A stretch of DNA of 60,028 bases from Cyanobacteria bacterium SZAS LIN-3 (GTDB lineage Bacteria > Cyanobacteriota > Vampirovibrionia > Obscuribacterales > Obscuribacteraceae), in the NCBI GenBank assembly GCA_018266215.1, contig JAFEAV010000033.1, positions 1 to 60,028 on the forward strand, written 5' to 3'. Position numbers and translations under genes: made by a program. Under the pieces are notes generated by a model, which saw only the letters and a list, made by a program, of their open reading frames with translations, was not told where the DNA came from and made no database searches. This document shows positions 7,843 through 16,672 of this stretch, piece by piece; the first letter of the stretch is position 1, and each line of letters begins with the position of its first letter.

Positions 7843-9024
7843 ATGTCGCGATTTGCCCTTCTTTCCAATGGTCTGGCCGCCCTTCTGATTTTGGCCGGTA
7901 CGGCGCTGCCATCCCGGGCTGAGGATTATTACGCCCAGGCGGTCTCTCTCTACGGCGCCAAGCGCTACGCCGAGTCCGAAAAGCTCCTCACCAAGCACGT
8001 CGCCCTCTATCCGACCAGCGCCGAGGCCCACTATTACCTGGCCTCCTGCCTGCACTACCAGCGCAAAAACGAAGAGGCTAAGAAGGAATATGCGTACATA
8101 ATCAAGAATTTCCCCGGCACTACGGCCGCCACATACGCTTCCCAGGGATTGGCGACGTTCAACGCCAATGTCAGCGGGGCTGCCGGGGCGGCCTCATCGG
8201 CCCCCAAGACCGCAGGGACCAGTGAAGGGTCGAGTCGTGACTATATTCCGGAAGAGGAGTGGATTCCCTTTCGCCGGGGCAATGGCGGGCATTTCTTCGT
8301 CAACGCATACATCAACGGTCATTTGCAGGAAATGATGCTGGATACCGGCGCTGAGATGACTGTTATTAACCTGGACCGATGGAAGCAGATGGGCCTGCCC
8401 ACACCCAAGGGTAATCACAGCGGTTATGCCTCAGGGGTGGCCGGCTCCGTCGGCATGTGGACCCAGGAGGCGGAAGTTTCGCTGGGGAAAATCAAAAAGT
8501 ATATGGAAGTGCATGTGGCGGACAGTCCGACCGTGCCGCCGCTTCTGGGTGAGACTTTTTTCGGCGACATGGAATACAACATGGACAGCCGGGCCGGCTA
8601 TATCCATTTTTTCAAAAAAGGGCATAAGGCTTCGGCCAATGCCGTGCCCTACAACTCAATTGACATACCCTTCCGGCGCATGGGTAAGAACATGGCCATT
8701 ACCGCCAAGGTTAACGGTGTGCCTCTCGAGTGCCTCTTCGACACGGGGGCTTTTGGTGTTTTGCTGGGCGTCAATCAGATGGACGAAGTGGGGCTGACTA
8801 TTCCCGCCGGCTGCAAGGTCGGCCGCACCGGGGGGGTGGGTGGTTTGATCCCGACATACTTCTTCCCGGTCAATACATTTGAGGTTGGCGATTTGAAGAA
8901 GACCAATTTTGAAATCGCCGTATCGGCTGTGCCGCAATCGATACCCCTGGTGGGGCAGAGTTTTTTCGGCGACCGCAAATATGTGATCGATAACGAAAAG
9001 ATGCTCATCCGCTTCGCACGCTAA
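7843..9024 (+). CDS. exported TPR protein with two retropepsin-like aspartic protease domains
   Basis: The chosen ATG at 7843 has GGGGA 5 bases upstream and begins a signal peptide (MSRFALLSNGLAALLILAG) cleaved near SRA-EDY; an in-frame ATG at 7828 would spoil the signal. Residues about 25-105 form two TPR-like helical repeats. Two clan AA aspartic protease units follow, with the active-site motifs MLDTGAEMTVI (Asp near 167) and LFDTGAFGVLL (Asp near 300), each followed by a GETFFGD / GQSFFGD segment that fits the end of the domain. Viral retropepsins need a dimer; two units in one chain may form an intramolecular active site. Substrate unknown; expected outside the cytoplasm. Confidence 0.85.
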   Translation: MSRFALLSNGLAALLILAGTALPSRAEDYYAQAVSLYGAKRYAESEKLLTKHVALYPTSAEAHYYLASCLHYQRKNEEAKKEYAYIIKNFPGTTAATYASQGLATFNANVSGAAGAASSAPKTAGTSEGSSRDYIPEEEWIPFRRGNGGHFFVNAYINGHLQEMMLDTGAEMTVINLDRWKQMGLPTPKGNHSGYASGVAGSVGMWTQEAEVSLGKIKKYMEVHVADSPTVPPLLGETFFGDMEYNMDSRAGYIHFFKKGHKASANAVPYNSIDIPFRRMGKNMAITAKVNGVPLECLFDTGAFGVLLGVNQMDEVGLTIPAGCKVGRTGGVGGLIPTYFFPVNTFEVGDLKKTNFEIAVSAVPQSIPLVGQSFFGDRKYVIDNEKMLIRFAR

Positions 9025-9048
9025 AACGCTGGTGGGATCCAGCTTACG

Positions 9049-9054
9049 TATAAT
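9049..9054 (+). promoter_or_regulatory. candidate -10 box for the ferredoxin/tag transcript
   Basis: A perfect TATAAT hexamer lies about 95 bases before the TTG start of the ferredoxin gene and just after the protease gene. No good -35 box is present at the expected distance. A short GCTGG/CCAGC inverted repeat at 9028-9043 immediately precedes it and might end the previous transcript. Confidence 0.3.
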
Positions 9055-9150
9055 TTAATTGTCAACAGGGCAATACTGTCACCTAATGGTTGACGCAGGG
9101 ACTAGAATGTCTGCGTCGATTCACTGTAATTTGAATGACCGAGGAAACAT

Positions 9151-9462
9151 TTGGCCGTGGGAAACCGTTGTACTAAGCTTTTGGTCTGCACAAAAGGCAA
9201 ACACTGCTCTGCTCGCGATAGCGGCAATGTCCTGCGCAATCTGCGCAAAACTATCGAGAAGTGCGAGCTGGAAGATCTCTTCAAGGTCAAGAAATCGGAT
9301 TGTCTGGGTTATTGCAAGCACGGTCCGGTGGTCAGCGTGGACAGCCACGGTGTGCATTACGGCGGAGTCAAGGAAGGCGATTGCATCGACATCATCGATC
9401 GCCATGCCACACGCAAGAAGCCGCTCAAGCACCTTCTTTTGAAAGCAAAGAAACACAGATAG
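9151..9462 (+). CDS. thioredoxin-like [2Fe-2S] ferredoxin
   Basis: A 103-residue protein with the cysteine pattern of thioredoxin-fold ferredoxins: CTKGKHC near the N-terminus and CLGYCKHGPVVSV about 35 residues later, followed by GVHYGGV. Such proteins bind a 2Fe-2S cluster and carry electrons in the cytosol. The start is TTG at 9151, supported by GAGG 6 bases upstream; no ATG would preserve the first cysteines. The tail is strongly basic (HATRKKPLKHLLLKAKKHR), which is unusual and may bind nucleic acid or a negatively charged partner. The DNA repair gene tag follows 17 bases later. Confidence 0.85.
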   Translation: MAVGNRCTKLLVCTKGKHCSARDSGNVLRNLRKTIEKCELEDLFKVKKSDCLGYCKHGPVVSVDSHGVHYGGVKEGDCIDIIDRHATRKKPLKHLLLKAKKHR

Positions 9463-9479
9463 GCACACTGCTCAAGCCA

Positions 9480-10043
9480 ATGCAAAAGAAATCCAGTCGA
9501 GAACGCTGTGCCTGGGCCGTAGGCAATCAGCTCATGCAGGACTATCATGATGAGGAATGGGGCGTGCCCCTGCGAGATTCGCGCGCACTCTGGGAAATGC
9601 TCATGCTTGAAGGCTTCCAGGCCGGATTGTCCTGGAGCACTGTGCTCAATAAGCGCGAAGCCTTTCGCAAGGCATTTGCCGGCTTTGACCCGATCAAAGT
9701 GGCGAAATATACCGAGAAAGATATTGCTCGTTTGATGGGTGACGCCGGTATTATCCGTGCCCGCGCCAAAATCGAAGCCACCATTCAGGGTGCCAAAATC
9801 TACAATCAGATGAAGAAGGACGGCGAAGACTTTGCCCACTTCTGCTGGTCTTTCACCGACGGCAAAACCATTTGCAGCGACGGCAAAACCCGCATCGTCA
9901 CGACGCCGCTGGCGCTGTCAATTTCCAAAGAATTGAAGCGACGCGGCTTTAAGTTTGTTGGGCCAACTATTGTCTATGCCTGGATGCAAGCCGTGGGGAT
10001 TGCCGACGATCACGACGCGAAATGTTTCCGGCGTAAGGGCTAA
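9480..10043 (+). CDS. tag: DNA-3-methyladenine glycosylase I
   Basis: Tag removes 3-methyladenine from alkylated DNA. The 187-residue product has the family N-terminus with a zinc-binding Cys and His (RCAWAV then QDYHDEEWGVP), the catalytic-region LEGFQAGLSWSTVL, the FVGPTIVYAWMQAVGI motif, and the C-terminal His/Cys zinc ligands (DDHDAKCF). The frame is open upstream into the ferredoxin gene, but the ATG at 9480 gives the normal start. Close spacing to the ferredoxin gene suggests co-transcription. Confidence 0.95.
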   Translation: MQKKSSRERCAWAVGNQLMQDYHDEEWGVPLRDSRALWEMLMLEGFQAGLSWSTVLNKREAFRKAFAGFDPIKVAKYTEKDIARLMGDAGIIRARAKIEATIQGAKIYNQMKKDGEDFAHFCWSFTDGKTICSDGKTRIVTTPLALSISKELKRRGFKFVGPTIVYAWMQAVGIADDHDAKCFRRKG

Positions 10044-10104
10044 ACTGTTTGCGTTCAATCTTGCTCGATTCGTTAGTACCGTATACGGTGCTGGCGCCGG
10101 GGCT

Positions 10105-10365
10105 TTAGTTATGGTGATGATGGTGACCGTTGTTATAACGATAGTTCTTGTTATAACGATAATTTGCACCATGTCTCTGGGCTTGCTGAATGTTGCGATT
10201 ACGGCGCATCAGCGCAGCCTGGTTTTGCTCCCAGCGTTGTCTAGCGGTGATGTTGTACTGGGCGTGGCGAGCGTTGCAGTGATTTTTCGCTTCGGCGGGC
10301 GCCTGGCAGGCGGAGCCGATAGCCATAACGGCTGTCAGAGCGGTGATAAGTATGTTCAATTTCAT
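10105..10365 (-). CDS. small exported protein with His-rich tail
   Basis: The ATG at 10365 has AAGGA about 9 bases upstream and begins a signal peptide (MKLNILITALTAVMAIGSA, cleaved near AEA). The mature part is about 60 residues, basic and rich in Arg, Gln and Asn, with a repeat of the type NYRYNKNYRYNNG and five consecutive His before the final Asn. Metal binding at the cell surface or periplasm is a reasonable inference. I know no family for it. Confidence 0.6.
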   Translation of the reverse strand: MKLNILITALTAVMAIGSACQAPAEAKNHCNARHAQYNITARQRWEQNQAALMRRNRNIQQAQRHGANYRYNKNYRYNNGHHHHHN

Positions 10366-10684
10366 AGACACTGTCCTTTGAGTAATTGACTGCGGTCGCA
10401 TTCATGCCGTGTTTTCGATGCCGTGTTTCCTTCGACGGGGCTCAGTTTGGGTTGTTCCAAATATTACAGGTGAGAGGCGAAAGAAATCCGGATACCGAAG
10501 TCAAGATGTGTCGCTACCTTCTGGTCTTCAGTGGATATGCTTTAGTGCCATCGATTTAAGTCTTGAAGTCATTGACTGGGGCTGCATCAAGACGGTCTAC
10601 ATGATGATAGAATCGACTTGGCGGAAAGTTAATCCATAATAGCCCGGCTTGACTTCTGTCCTACCCTCCTCGGAGAAATGGTCC

Positions 10685-11392
10685 ATGTCCAACGAACCAA
10701 CTGGTTCTGCGATATCAAGTGGCGGCGAGCCTCTGTTTAACAAAGTCCTCGCCGATCTGCGCAAGCACCGTCCCGGCCTGGCTACCCGTCTGGCCGCCAA
10801 CTCCACTGTGCTGGAGCGAGTGCGCGAGTATGAGAAGCAAACAGCCGTCATTACCCAGCAAGTAAGACTGGCTGCCGCTCGCGGCGAAGATATCGAAAAG
10901 TTGGCCCTGCTCGATCCTGTGACCGAGCTCTATAACCATCGCGCTTTTGTTAAAGAGCTCAAGGCCGAGCTGGCCCGCGCCAGACGTTATCGTCACCCTG
11001 CCTCCCTGGTGATTATGAGCGTCGATGGCTATGAAGAGCTTGTCCATCAGTTTGGTCCTTTGACCGCCGAAGCCATTCAAAAGATTGTTTCCAATTCCAT
11101 CCGCTCCGCCCTGCGCGAGGTCGATGTGGCCGCTCGTTATAACGCCTGGCAGTATGCCGTCATCCTGCCGCAGACCAACGCCGCCGGGGCTTCCATGGTG
11201 GGCGAGCGCATCCGTCAGCGGGTGGGCAACCAGGCTATTGTGCACAACTGGCAAAATTTCTCGGTTACGGCCTCGGTTGGCGTGGCTACCTTCCCCGACC
11301 ATGCCACCGAATACGATGAACTGATCGCCTGTTCAATGGAAGCGCTGGAAACCGCGCTCATCCGTGGCGGCGACCGGGTAGTCTCCGTTTAG
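10685..11392 (+). CDS. degenerate GGDEF-domain protein
   Basis: About 75 N-terminal residues, probably a helical linker, precede a diguanylate-cyclase fold: LALLDPVTELYNHRAFVKEL is the standard GGDEF start, and VTASVGVATFPDHATEYDELI the standard end. The catalytic hairpin, normally GGDEF, reads YNAWQ (about residues 152-156 from this start), so cyclase activity is not expected. Such proteins usually act as receptors or structural switches. The ATG at 10685 has GGAG about 10 bases upstream; a GTG/ATG start farther up is possible. The stop overlaps the stop of the convergent oxoprolinase gene. Confidence 0.85.
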   Translation: MSNEPTGSAISSGGEPLFNKVLADLRKHRPGLATRLAANSTVLERVREYEKQTAVITQQVRLAAARGEDIEKLALLDPVTELYNHRAFVKELKAELARARRYRHPASLVIMSVDGYEELVHQFGPLTAEAIQKIVSNSIRSALREVDVAARYNAWQYAVILPQTNAAGASMVGERIRQRVGNQAIVHNWQNFSVTASVGVATFPDHATEYDELIACSMEALETALIRGGDRVVSV

Positions 11393-14300
11393 TTTTCGTT
11401 ACGCTGGATTTGACCGCATCCGCCGCCGCCCGGTGTTTCGATCAGAATCGACTGGCCCGCTTCAATTTCAACTGTTGCGGTTGATGGCAGTGCGGTCTGT
11501 CTGCCGTCCTTTGCCACAACAAAGTTAGCGCCCGGCTGGCCGTTGCCGCCACCGTTGAGACCGGGCGGCACGGTTGTGCGGCGGTTGGAAAGTATTGATG
11601 CGGTCATGCCCTTGAGGAAGCGGATCCTGCGTCTTGCTCCCGCGCCTCCCTGGTAGAGGCCTTTGCCGCCGCTGCCTTTGCGTATGGAAAATTCTTCCAG
11701 CAGCACCGGGAAGCGCTCTTCTAAAATCTCGGGGTCGGTCAATCGAGAATTTGTCATATGAGTCTGGATGGCGTCTGTACCGGCAAAGCCCGGTCCGGCC
11801 CCGCTGCCGCCGGCGATGGTCTCATAGTACTGATGCTCGGCGTCGCCGAAGGTAAAATTGTTCATCGTGCCCTGTGAGCCGGCCAGTGCGCCCAGGGCCT
11901 GATAGAGCGTATCGACTATGACCTGGGAGGTTTCCACATTGCCGGCCACGACCGCGCTTGGATAGTTGGGATTGAGCAAGCTGCCGTCCGGCACAATCAA
12001 GGTCAACGGTTCGCTGCAGCCGTCATTTAGTGGGATTGAGTCCGTGGCCAGGGTGCGAAAAACATAGAGCACGGCCGCTCTTGTGACCGCCAGCGGAGTA
12101 TTGAGATTGTTCTTCGTTTCGGCTGAGGTGCCGCTAAAATCAATTACGGCGCTGCAATTTAAATTGTCGACCGTTATTTTTACTTTTATCTCACTGCCAT
12201 CATCCATGGTGCAGGAGGCCGCACCGCTGCGCAGTGTTTTGAGCAGGTCGCGGATGGACTTGGCGGCGTTCTGTCGTACATATTCCATGTAAGCTTGCAC
12301 CGTGCTCAGACCGTAGCGTTCGATTATTTTGTAGAGACCTTCCTGTCCGCGCACATTGGCTGCAATCTGGGCCTTCAGGTCTTTGACATTCTGCGTGATG
12401 TTGCGGGCCGGGTACCTGGCACTCTGTAAAAGCTCGATGAATGCTTCTTCTGCAAACTGCCCCTGGCTCAGTACCCGGAAGTTGTCTATCAAGACGCCTT
12501 CTTCTTCGACATTTTTACTGAGGGGCGGCATGCTACCGGGAGTAATACCACCAACGTCGGCGTGATGACCCCGGGAGCCGACAAAAAAGAGCAGAGTATT
12601 CTCGTCTTTTGAGCCGGGGGCGCCGAATACGGGACTGACGACCGTGATGTCCGGCAGGTGGGTACCGCCGTTGTAGGGATTGTTGAGGACGTAGGCTTCC
12701 CCGGGGTGCAGGGCGTCTCCGTGGGCGCGGATAAGACTGACCACCGAGTCCCCCATCGAGCCCAGATGCACCGGCATGTGCGGTGCGTTGGCAATGAGGC
12801 GGCCCTCACGGTCAAAAATGGCGCAGGAGAAATCCAGTCGTTCTTTGATATTGACCGAATGACTGACTCGCTGCAGCGTGATGCCCATCTCTTCTGCGAT
12901 GGACATAAATATATTGTTGAACAACTCCAGTTGCACCGGGTCGGCATTTTGCTGGACAATTGGGCGCGCGGTGCTCGTGTCTGCCTGTGACTTGTCTATT
13001 GTTTTTGAGATTTTTGAAACCAGCAGTGAACCGTCAGCTTGGACGTGCGCTTGCCAATTCGGTTCTATGACCGATGTGGAGGCGGGCTCGGCTATCAGAG
13101 CCGGTCCTTCAATGATCATATCGGTGTGCAGGTCTTCGCGGCGATAGAGTCGGGCGTCGTGCATTTTGCCCTGGTAAAAAATCTGCCAGGGGCGGCCGAC
13201 TTTGTTTGTATCCACTGTCTCTTTCTGCTTGATCGCTCCGGAAAATTCAATCGCTCCTGCCCCTGGATTTTCCTCCCTGCGGCTGCGACTTTCCACGAGA
13301 ATGCTCTCGATCATGATGGCATTGTCGTCAAAAACAAAGCCGAATAATTTTTTGTGCTCGACTTTGAAGTTCTGCACAATCGTCGCAACCGTGTCCCGGC
13401 TCGCATCGTAGTCGATGAGCAGGGTGGTGTCTGAGCCGCGGTAGGCAAGACCGAGCTGCTGCGTGGTCTTGAGGTGATGGTTATTCTTTTCCGAGGCGCC
13501 GATTGTGTCCAGGGTTTGTTGAGTCAGTTCGGCAAATTGTTCGGTCAGGGATTGCAGTACTTCTTCTGTCAGCGGACGGCGAACAGTCTTTTGTTTGATG
13601 TCGGTCAGCTCGGTGGCACCAATGCCATAGGCCGAAAGTACTCCAGCCAGTGGGCTCAGCAAAATACTGTCGACGCTCAATTGCTCTGCGATCATGCAGG
13701 CGTGCTGACCACCGGCGCCACCAAAAGCCACCAGTGTAGCGCCGCGTACATCATGACCTTTTTGAATGGATACTTTGGCAATGGCCTGGGCCATTTTTTC
13801 CACGGCTACCGTGAGGAAGCCCTCGGCGATTTCTTCATCGCACTGGTAGCGCTTTTCGTTGCCGGGGCTGGCCTTTATCTGAGCGGCGATTTCCTGGATG
13901 CGTTTGTGGGCGGCGGCGGAGTCGAGGGGGCTTGCGCCGTCGTGGCCGAATACCCGGGGGAAATCTTCCAGCGATAATCTGCCCAGGACCAGATTGGCGT
14001 CGGTGATTGTGGCCGGGCCACCAAGGCCGTAGCAGGCTGGTCCGGGCACGGCCCTGGCCGAGTGCGGGCCGACTCTAAATCTTGCTCCATCAAAGGATAG
14101 AATCGATCCGCCGCCGGCTGCTACCGTGTGCACCGCCAGCATCGGTGCTCGCAATCTGACACCGGCGACGGTGCACTCCAGCTGTTTCTCAAATGTACCT
14201 TCGTAGTATGAAACATCCGTGGAGGTTCCACCCATGTCAAAGGCTATGACTCTCTCCTTGCCCTGTTTCTTTGCCATTGCGACCGCTCCCACGACGCCCC

Positions 14301-15123
14301 CGGCCGGCCCGGAGAGTATGGCATCTTTACCGCTAAAAGCGGCCTGTTGTGCCAGTCCGCCGTCTGATTTCATGAAGAGCATTGAGGTATCGTTCAGGTC
14401 TTTTTTGACATTATCGATGTAACGCTTGAGGGGTGGAGTGAGATAGGCGTCAATGAGAGTGGTATCACCGCGGCTGACATAGCGAATCAGTGAGCTTACC
14501 TGGTGCGACAGACTTATCTGCTCAAAACCCAGTGCTTGAGCTACCCTGGCGCAGGCCAGTTCATGCTGCGGATATTTGTATCCGTGCATAAAAATTATTG
14601 CCGCTGATTTGAGGCCTTTTTCTTTTAACAGTGTTTGCAGTTTATCCCGGGCTTCTTCTTCGCAAAAGGGACTGAGCTCTCGGCCGTCTTTGTCGAAGCG
14701 ACAGCCCAGCTCGATTACTTCCTGAAAAAGCGGCGGCTGTCTGTCGATGTCCAGGGCAAAGATATCGGGGCGATTCTGATAGCCGATGATCAGCGCGTCG
14801 CCGAAGCCTTTATTGGTTATCAGCACGGTTGGCTCACCCTGCCGCTCCAGGAGCGCGTTTGTCGCAACCGTTGTGCCCAGTCGCACTTCTTCCACGTGGA
14901 AGGAATTTTGCGGCGCCGCGCTGTCTTCTGCTTGCAGTTCGGCCAGGATTTTTTCTATGGCCAGGACAGCCGGATCTTTGCGGTAGTGCTGGCTCTGGGA
15001 GAGCATCTTGCCAATAAGCAGCCGACCGTCGCCGGTGCGGGCCACGACATCGGTAAACGTCCCGCCGCGATCGACGCTAAAATGCAATGTCTGCGGCTGC
15101 TCTCTTGGTGATAATCTTTCCAT
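11389..15123 (-). CDS. 5-oxoprolinase / hydantoinase A-B fusion
   Basis: A 1244-residue ATP-dependent amidohydrolase. The N-terminal 700 residues are the HyuA half, with FSVDRGGTFTDVVA (ATP-binding fold), LGTTVATNALLERQG, FDMGGTSTDVSYY and AAGGGSI motifs. After a short linker the HyuB half begins (PVQLELFNNIFMSIAEEMG) with SCAIFDREGRLIANAPHMPVHLGSM and ends with the glycine-rich ETPGGGGCG. The full-length order and size match eukaryotic OPLAH-type 5-oxoprolinases, which open 5-oxoproline to glutamate; hydantoin substrates cannot be excluded. The ATG at 15123 faces the rhomboid ATG at 15125 with one base between; an upstream in-frame start (15195) would overlap the rhomboid gene. Confidence 0.93.
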   Translation of the reverse strand: MERLSPREQPQTLHFSVDRGGTFTDVVARTGDGRLLIGKMLSQSQHYRKDPAVLAIEKILAELQAEDSAAPQNSFHVEEVRLGTTVATNALLERQGEPTVLITNKGFGDALIIGYQNRPDIFALDIDRQPPLFQEVIELGCRFDKDGRELSPFCEEEARDKLQTLLKEKGLKSAAIIFMHGYKYPQHELACARVAQALGFEQISLSHQVSSLIRYVSRGDTTLIDAYLTPPLKRYIDNVKKDLNDTSMLFMKSDGGLAQQAAFSGKDAILSGPAGGVVGAVAMAKKQGKERVIAFDMGGTSTDVSYYEGTFEKQLECTVAGVRLRAPMLAVHTVAAGGGSILSFDGARFRVGPHSARAVPGPACYGLGGPATITDANLVLGRLSLEDFPRVFGHDGASPLDSAAAHKRIQEIAAQIKASPGNEKRYQCDEEIAEGFLTVAVEKMAQAIAKVSIQKGHDVRGATLVAFGGAGGQHACMIAEQLSVDSILLSPLAGVLSAYGIGATELTDIKQKTVRRPLTEEVLQSLTEQFAELTQQTLDTIGASEKNNHHLKTTQQLGLAYRGSDTTLLIDYDASRDTVATIVQNFKVEHKKLFGFVFDDNAIMIESILVESRSRREENPGAGAIEFSGAIKQKETVDTNKVGRPWQIFYQGKMHDARLYRREDLHTDMIIEGPALIAEPASTSVIEPNWQAHVQADGSLLVSKISKTIDKSQADTSTARPIVQQNADPVQLELFNNIFMSIAEEMGITLQRVSHSVNIKERLDFSCAIFDREGRLIANAPHMPVHLGSMGDSVVSLIRAHGDALHPGEAYVLNNPYNGGTHLPDITVVSPVFGAPGSKDENTLLFFVGSRGHHADVGGITPGSMPPLSKNVEEEGVLIDNFRVLSQGQFAEEAFIELLQSARYPARNITQNVKDLKAQIAANVRGQEGLYKIIERYGLSTVQAYMEYVRQNAAKSIRDLLKTLRSGAASCTMDDGSEIKVKITVDNLNCSAVIDFSGTSAETKNNLNTPLAVTRAAVLYVFRTLATDSIPLNDGCSEPLTLIVPDGSLLNPNYPSAVVAGNVETSQVIVDTLYQALGALAGSQGTMNNFTFGDAEHQYYETIAGGSGAGPGFAGTDAIQTHMTNSRLTDPEILEERFPVLLEEFSIRKGSGGKGLYQGGAGARRRIRFLKGMTASILSNRRTTVPPGLNGGGNGQPGANFVVAKDGRQTALPSTATVEIEAGQSILIETPGGGGCGQIQRNEN

Positions 15124-15124
15124 T

Positions 15125-15847
15125 ATGCTGCCTATCCGAGACACGTATCCTTCGGCCTCGCCACCTGTGATGACCTGGACAATTATGGTCATCAACTGTC
15201 TTGTCTTCTATGTCGTCAATTTTTCTCCGCTGCCGCAACGCGAAATGATTGTCCACCTTTTCGGTTTCATTCCGGCACAGTTCATCGGCGCCCGGGGATT
15301 CTGGCCGGTGCTGGCTGAGTCCATCAGTATTGTATCCAGTCTTTTCCTGCACGCATCCTGGGCGCATCTCATTGGCAACCTGTGGTTTATGGCCATTTTT
15401 GCCGACAATGTCGAGGATGTCATGGGTCACTGGAAGTTTTTACTTTTCTATTTGCTCATGGGCGCGCTTGGCTGCGGCACTCTGCTGGTCTTTGACCCCG
15501 GCTCGCACATCCCGACAATCGGGGCCAGCGGTGCCATTGCCGGAGTGCTCGGGGCCTATGGCGTACTTTTTCCTGAATCGCGCATTATCACGCTCGTGCC
15601 AATTATAATCATCCCCTGGTTGATTGAAATTTCAGCCTGGTTCTATCTGGGAGTCTGGTTTCTCGTGCAAGTGATTGGCTGTATTCATCCCTATGTTATC
15701 GGCGGGGTCAACGGCGGTGTGGAAGCCGCATCGGTGGCCTGGGGGGCGCATATAGGCGGATTTCTGGCGGGAGCGCTCCTGGCCCGGGTCTTTGCCTGGG
15801 GCGCGCAAAAGCCTGCCACTCATCTTGATCAGTATCATCCGTGGTGA
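15125..15847 (+). CDS. rhomboid family intramembrane serine protease
   Basis: A 240-residue protein with about six membrane helices. Hallmarks: HLIGNLWFM (conserved His/Asn of helix 2), the GASGAIAGVLGAY motif with the nucleophile Ser, and the catalytic His in WGAHIGGFLAG. Rhomboids cut transmembrane helices within the bilayer. The frame is open upstream but the ATG at 15125 gives the usual short cytosolic N-terminus. It overlaps the following SDH-type protease gene or abuts it, suggesting the two membrane proteases are co-expressed. Confidence 0.93.
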   Translation: MLPIRDTYPSASPPVMTWTIMVINCLVFYVVNFSPLPQREMIVHLFGFIPAQFIGARGFWPVLAESISIVSSLFLHASWAHLIGNLWFMAIFADNVEDVMGHWKFLLFYLLMGALGCGTLLVFDPGSHIPTIGASGAIAGVLGAYGVLFPESRIITLVPIIIIPWLIEISAWFYLGVWFLVQVIGCIHPYVIGGVNGGVEAASVAWGAHIGGFLAGALLARVFAWGAQKPATHLDQYHPW

Positions 15848-15849
15848 CC

Positions 15850-16668
15850 ATGCATTTTTCCAATTTTATGCTGCTGATTATTTTTGTCGTATCTCTCAAG
15901 CCCGTGCTTGATAGTTTTCTCCTCAACGCCTATCGCATCAGATTGATGCGCGAACTGGAGAACAAGCGCGGTTCGCGCATCATCACGCTTGTGCACCGGC
16001 AGGAATCATTCAATCTTCTTGGTTTACCCTTGATTGAATATATCAATATCGAAGATGCACAGTCGGTTTTGACGGCCATCAGATTGACCGATCCTGAAGT
16101 GCCGATTGATATTTTGTTGCATACTCCCAGTGATCTTTCCATGCCGGCCGAGCAAATCGCCAGGGCGCTCAAGCGGCATAAGGCGAAGGTGACTGTGATT
16201 GTGCCCCATTACGCCATGTCTGGCGGGACGGCTATTGCGCTTGCCGCCGATGAAATCATAATGAACGAAGATGCTGTCCTCGGGGCGATGGAGCCTGTGG
16301 TAAACGGTTATCCGACTTCGGCTTATCAGCACGTTTTGCAGAGCAAATCGCCGGCCAAGATTGCCGATGAAACCTGGATCTTTGCCGACCTGGCGGAGAA
16401 GCAACTGGCGCAGACGCGGGCCTTTGTGCGCGAGCTGGCGAAAGAACATCTGGATGCCGATGGCGTGGAGAAGCTTGCACTGGGTCTGACCAGTGGTCGC
16501 TGGACGCAGGATTATCCGATATCGGTTAAGGAGTTGCAGGAGCTTGGCCTGAAAATTTCTACTGATGTGCCGATCGAGATTTATCAGGTGATGAATCTCT
16601 ATCCGCAGCCGCGGGGAGCGAGGCCCTCAGTGGATTTCATCCCCATGCCATATCTGGGCTCGAGCTGA
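15850..16668 (+). CDS. membrane-anchored ClpP-like serine protease (SDH proteinase family)
   Basis: One N-terminal membrane helix (MLLIIFVVSLKPVL) is followed by a ClpP/crotonase fold of the SDH_sah type. Landmarks are RGSRIITLVHRQE, the DILLHTPSDLSMPAEQIARAL segment and the nucleophile region HYAMSGGTAIALAADEI with its Ser. The family is known mostly from archaea and scattered bacteria and is thought to degrade membrane or unfolded proteins. A GTG at 15841 overlaps the rhomboid stop; ATG at 15850 is equally possible. The position behind a rhomboid suggests joint membrane-protein processing. Confidence 0.88.
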   Translation: MHFSNFMLLIIFVVSLKPVLDSFLLNAYRIRLMRELENKRGSRIITLVHRQESFNLLGLPLIEYINIEDAQSVLTAIRLTDPEVPIDILLHTPSDLSMPAEQIARALKRHKAKVTVIVPHYAMSGGTAIALAADEIIMNEDAVLGAMEPVVNGYPTSAYQHVLQSKSPAKIADETWIFADLAEKQLAQTRAFVRELAKEHLDADGVEKLALGLTSGRWTQDYPISVKELQELGLKISTDVPIEIYQVMNLYPQPRGARPSVDFIPMPYLGSS

Positions 16669-16672
16669 GCGA

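Noticed and set aside
10409..10639. 76-codon plus-strand frame between the His-tailed protein and the degenerate GGDEF gene
   Set aside because: No ribosome site, composition unlike its neighbours, and no domain; probably chance.
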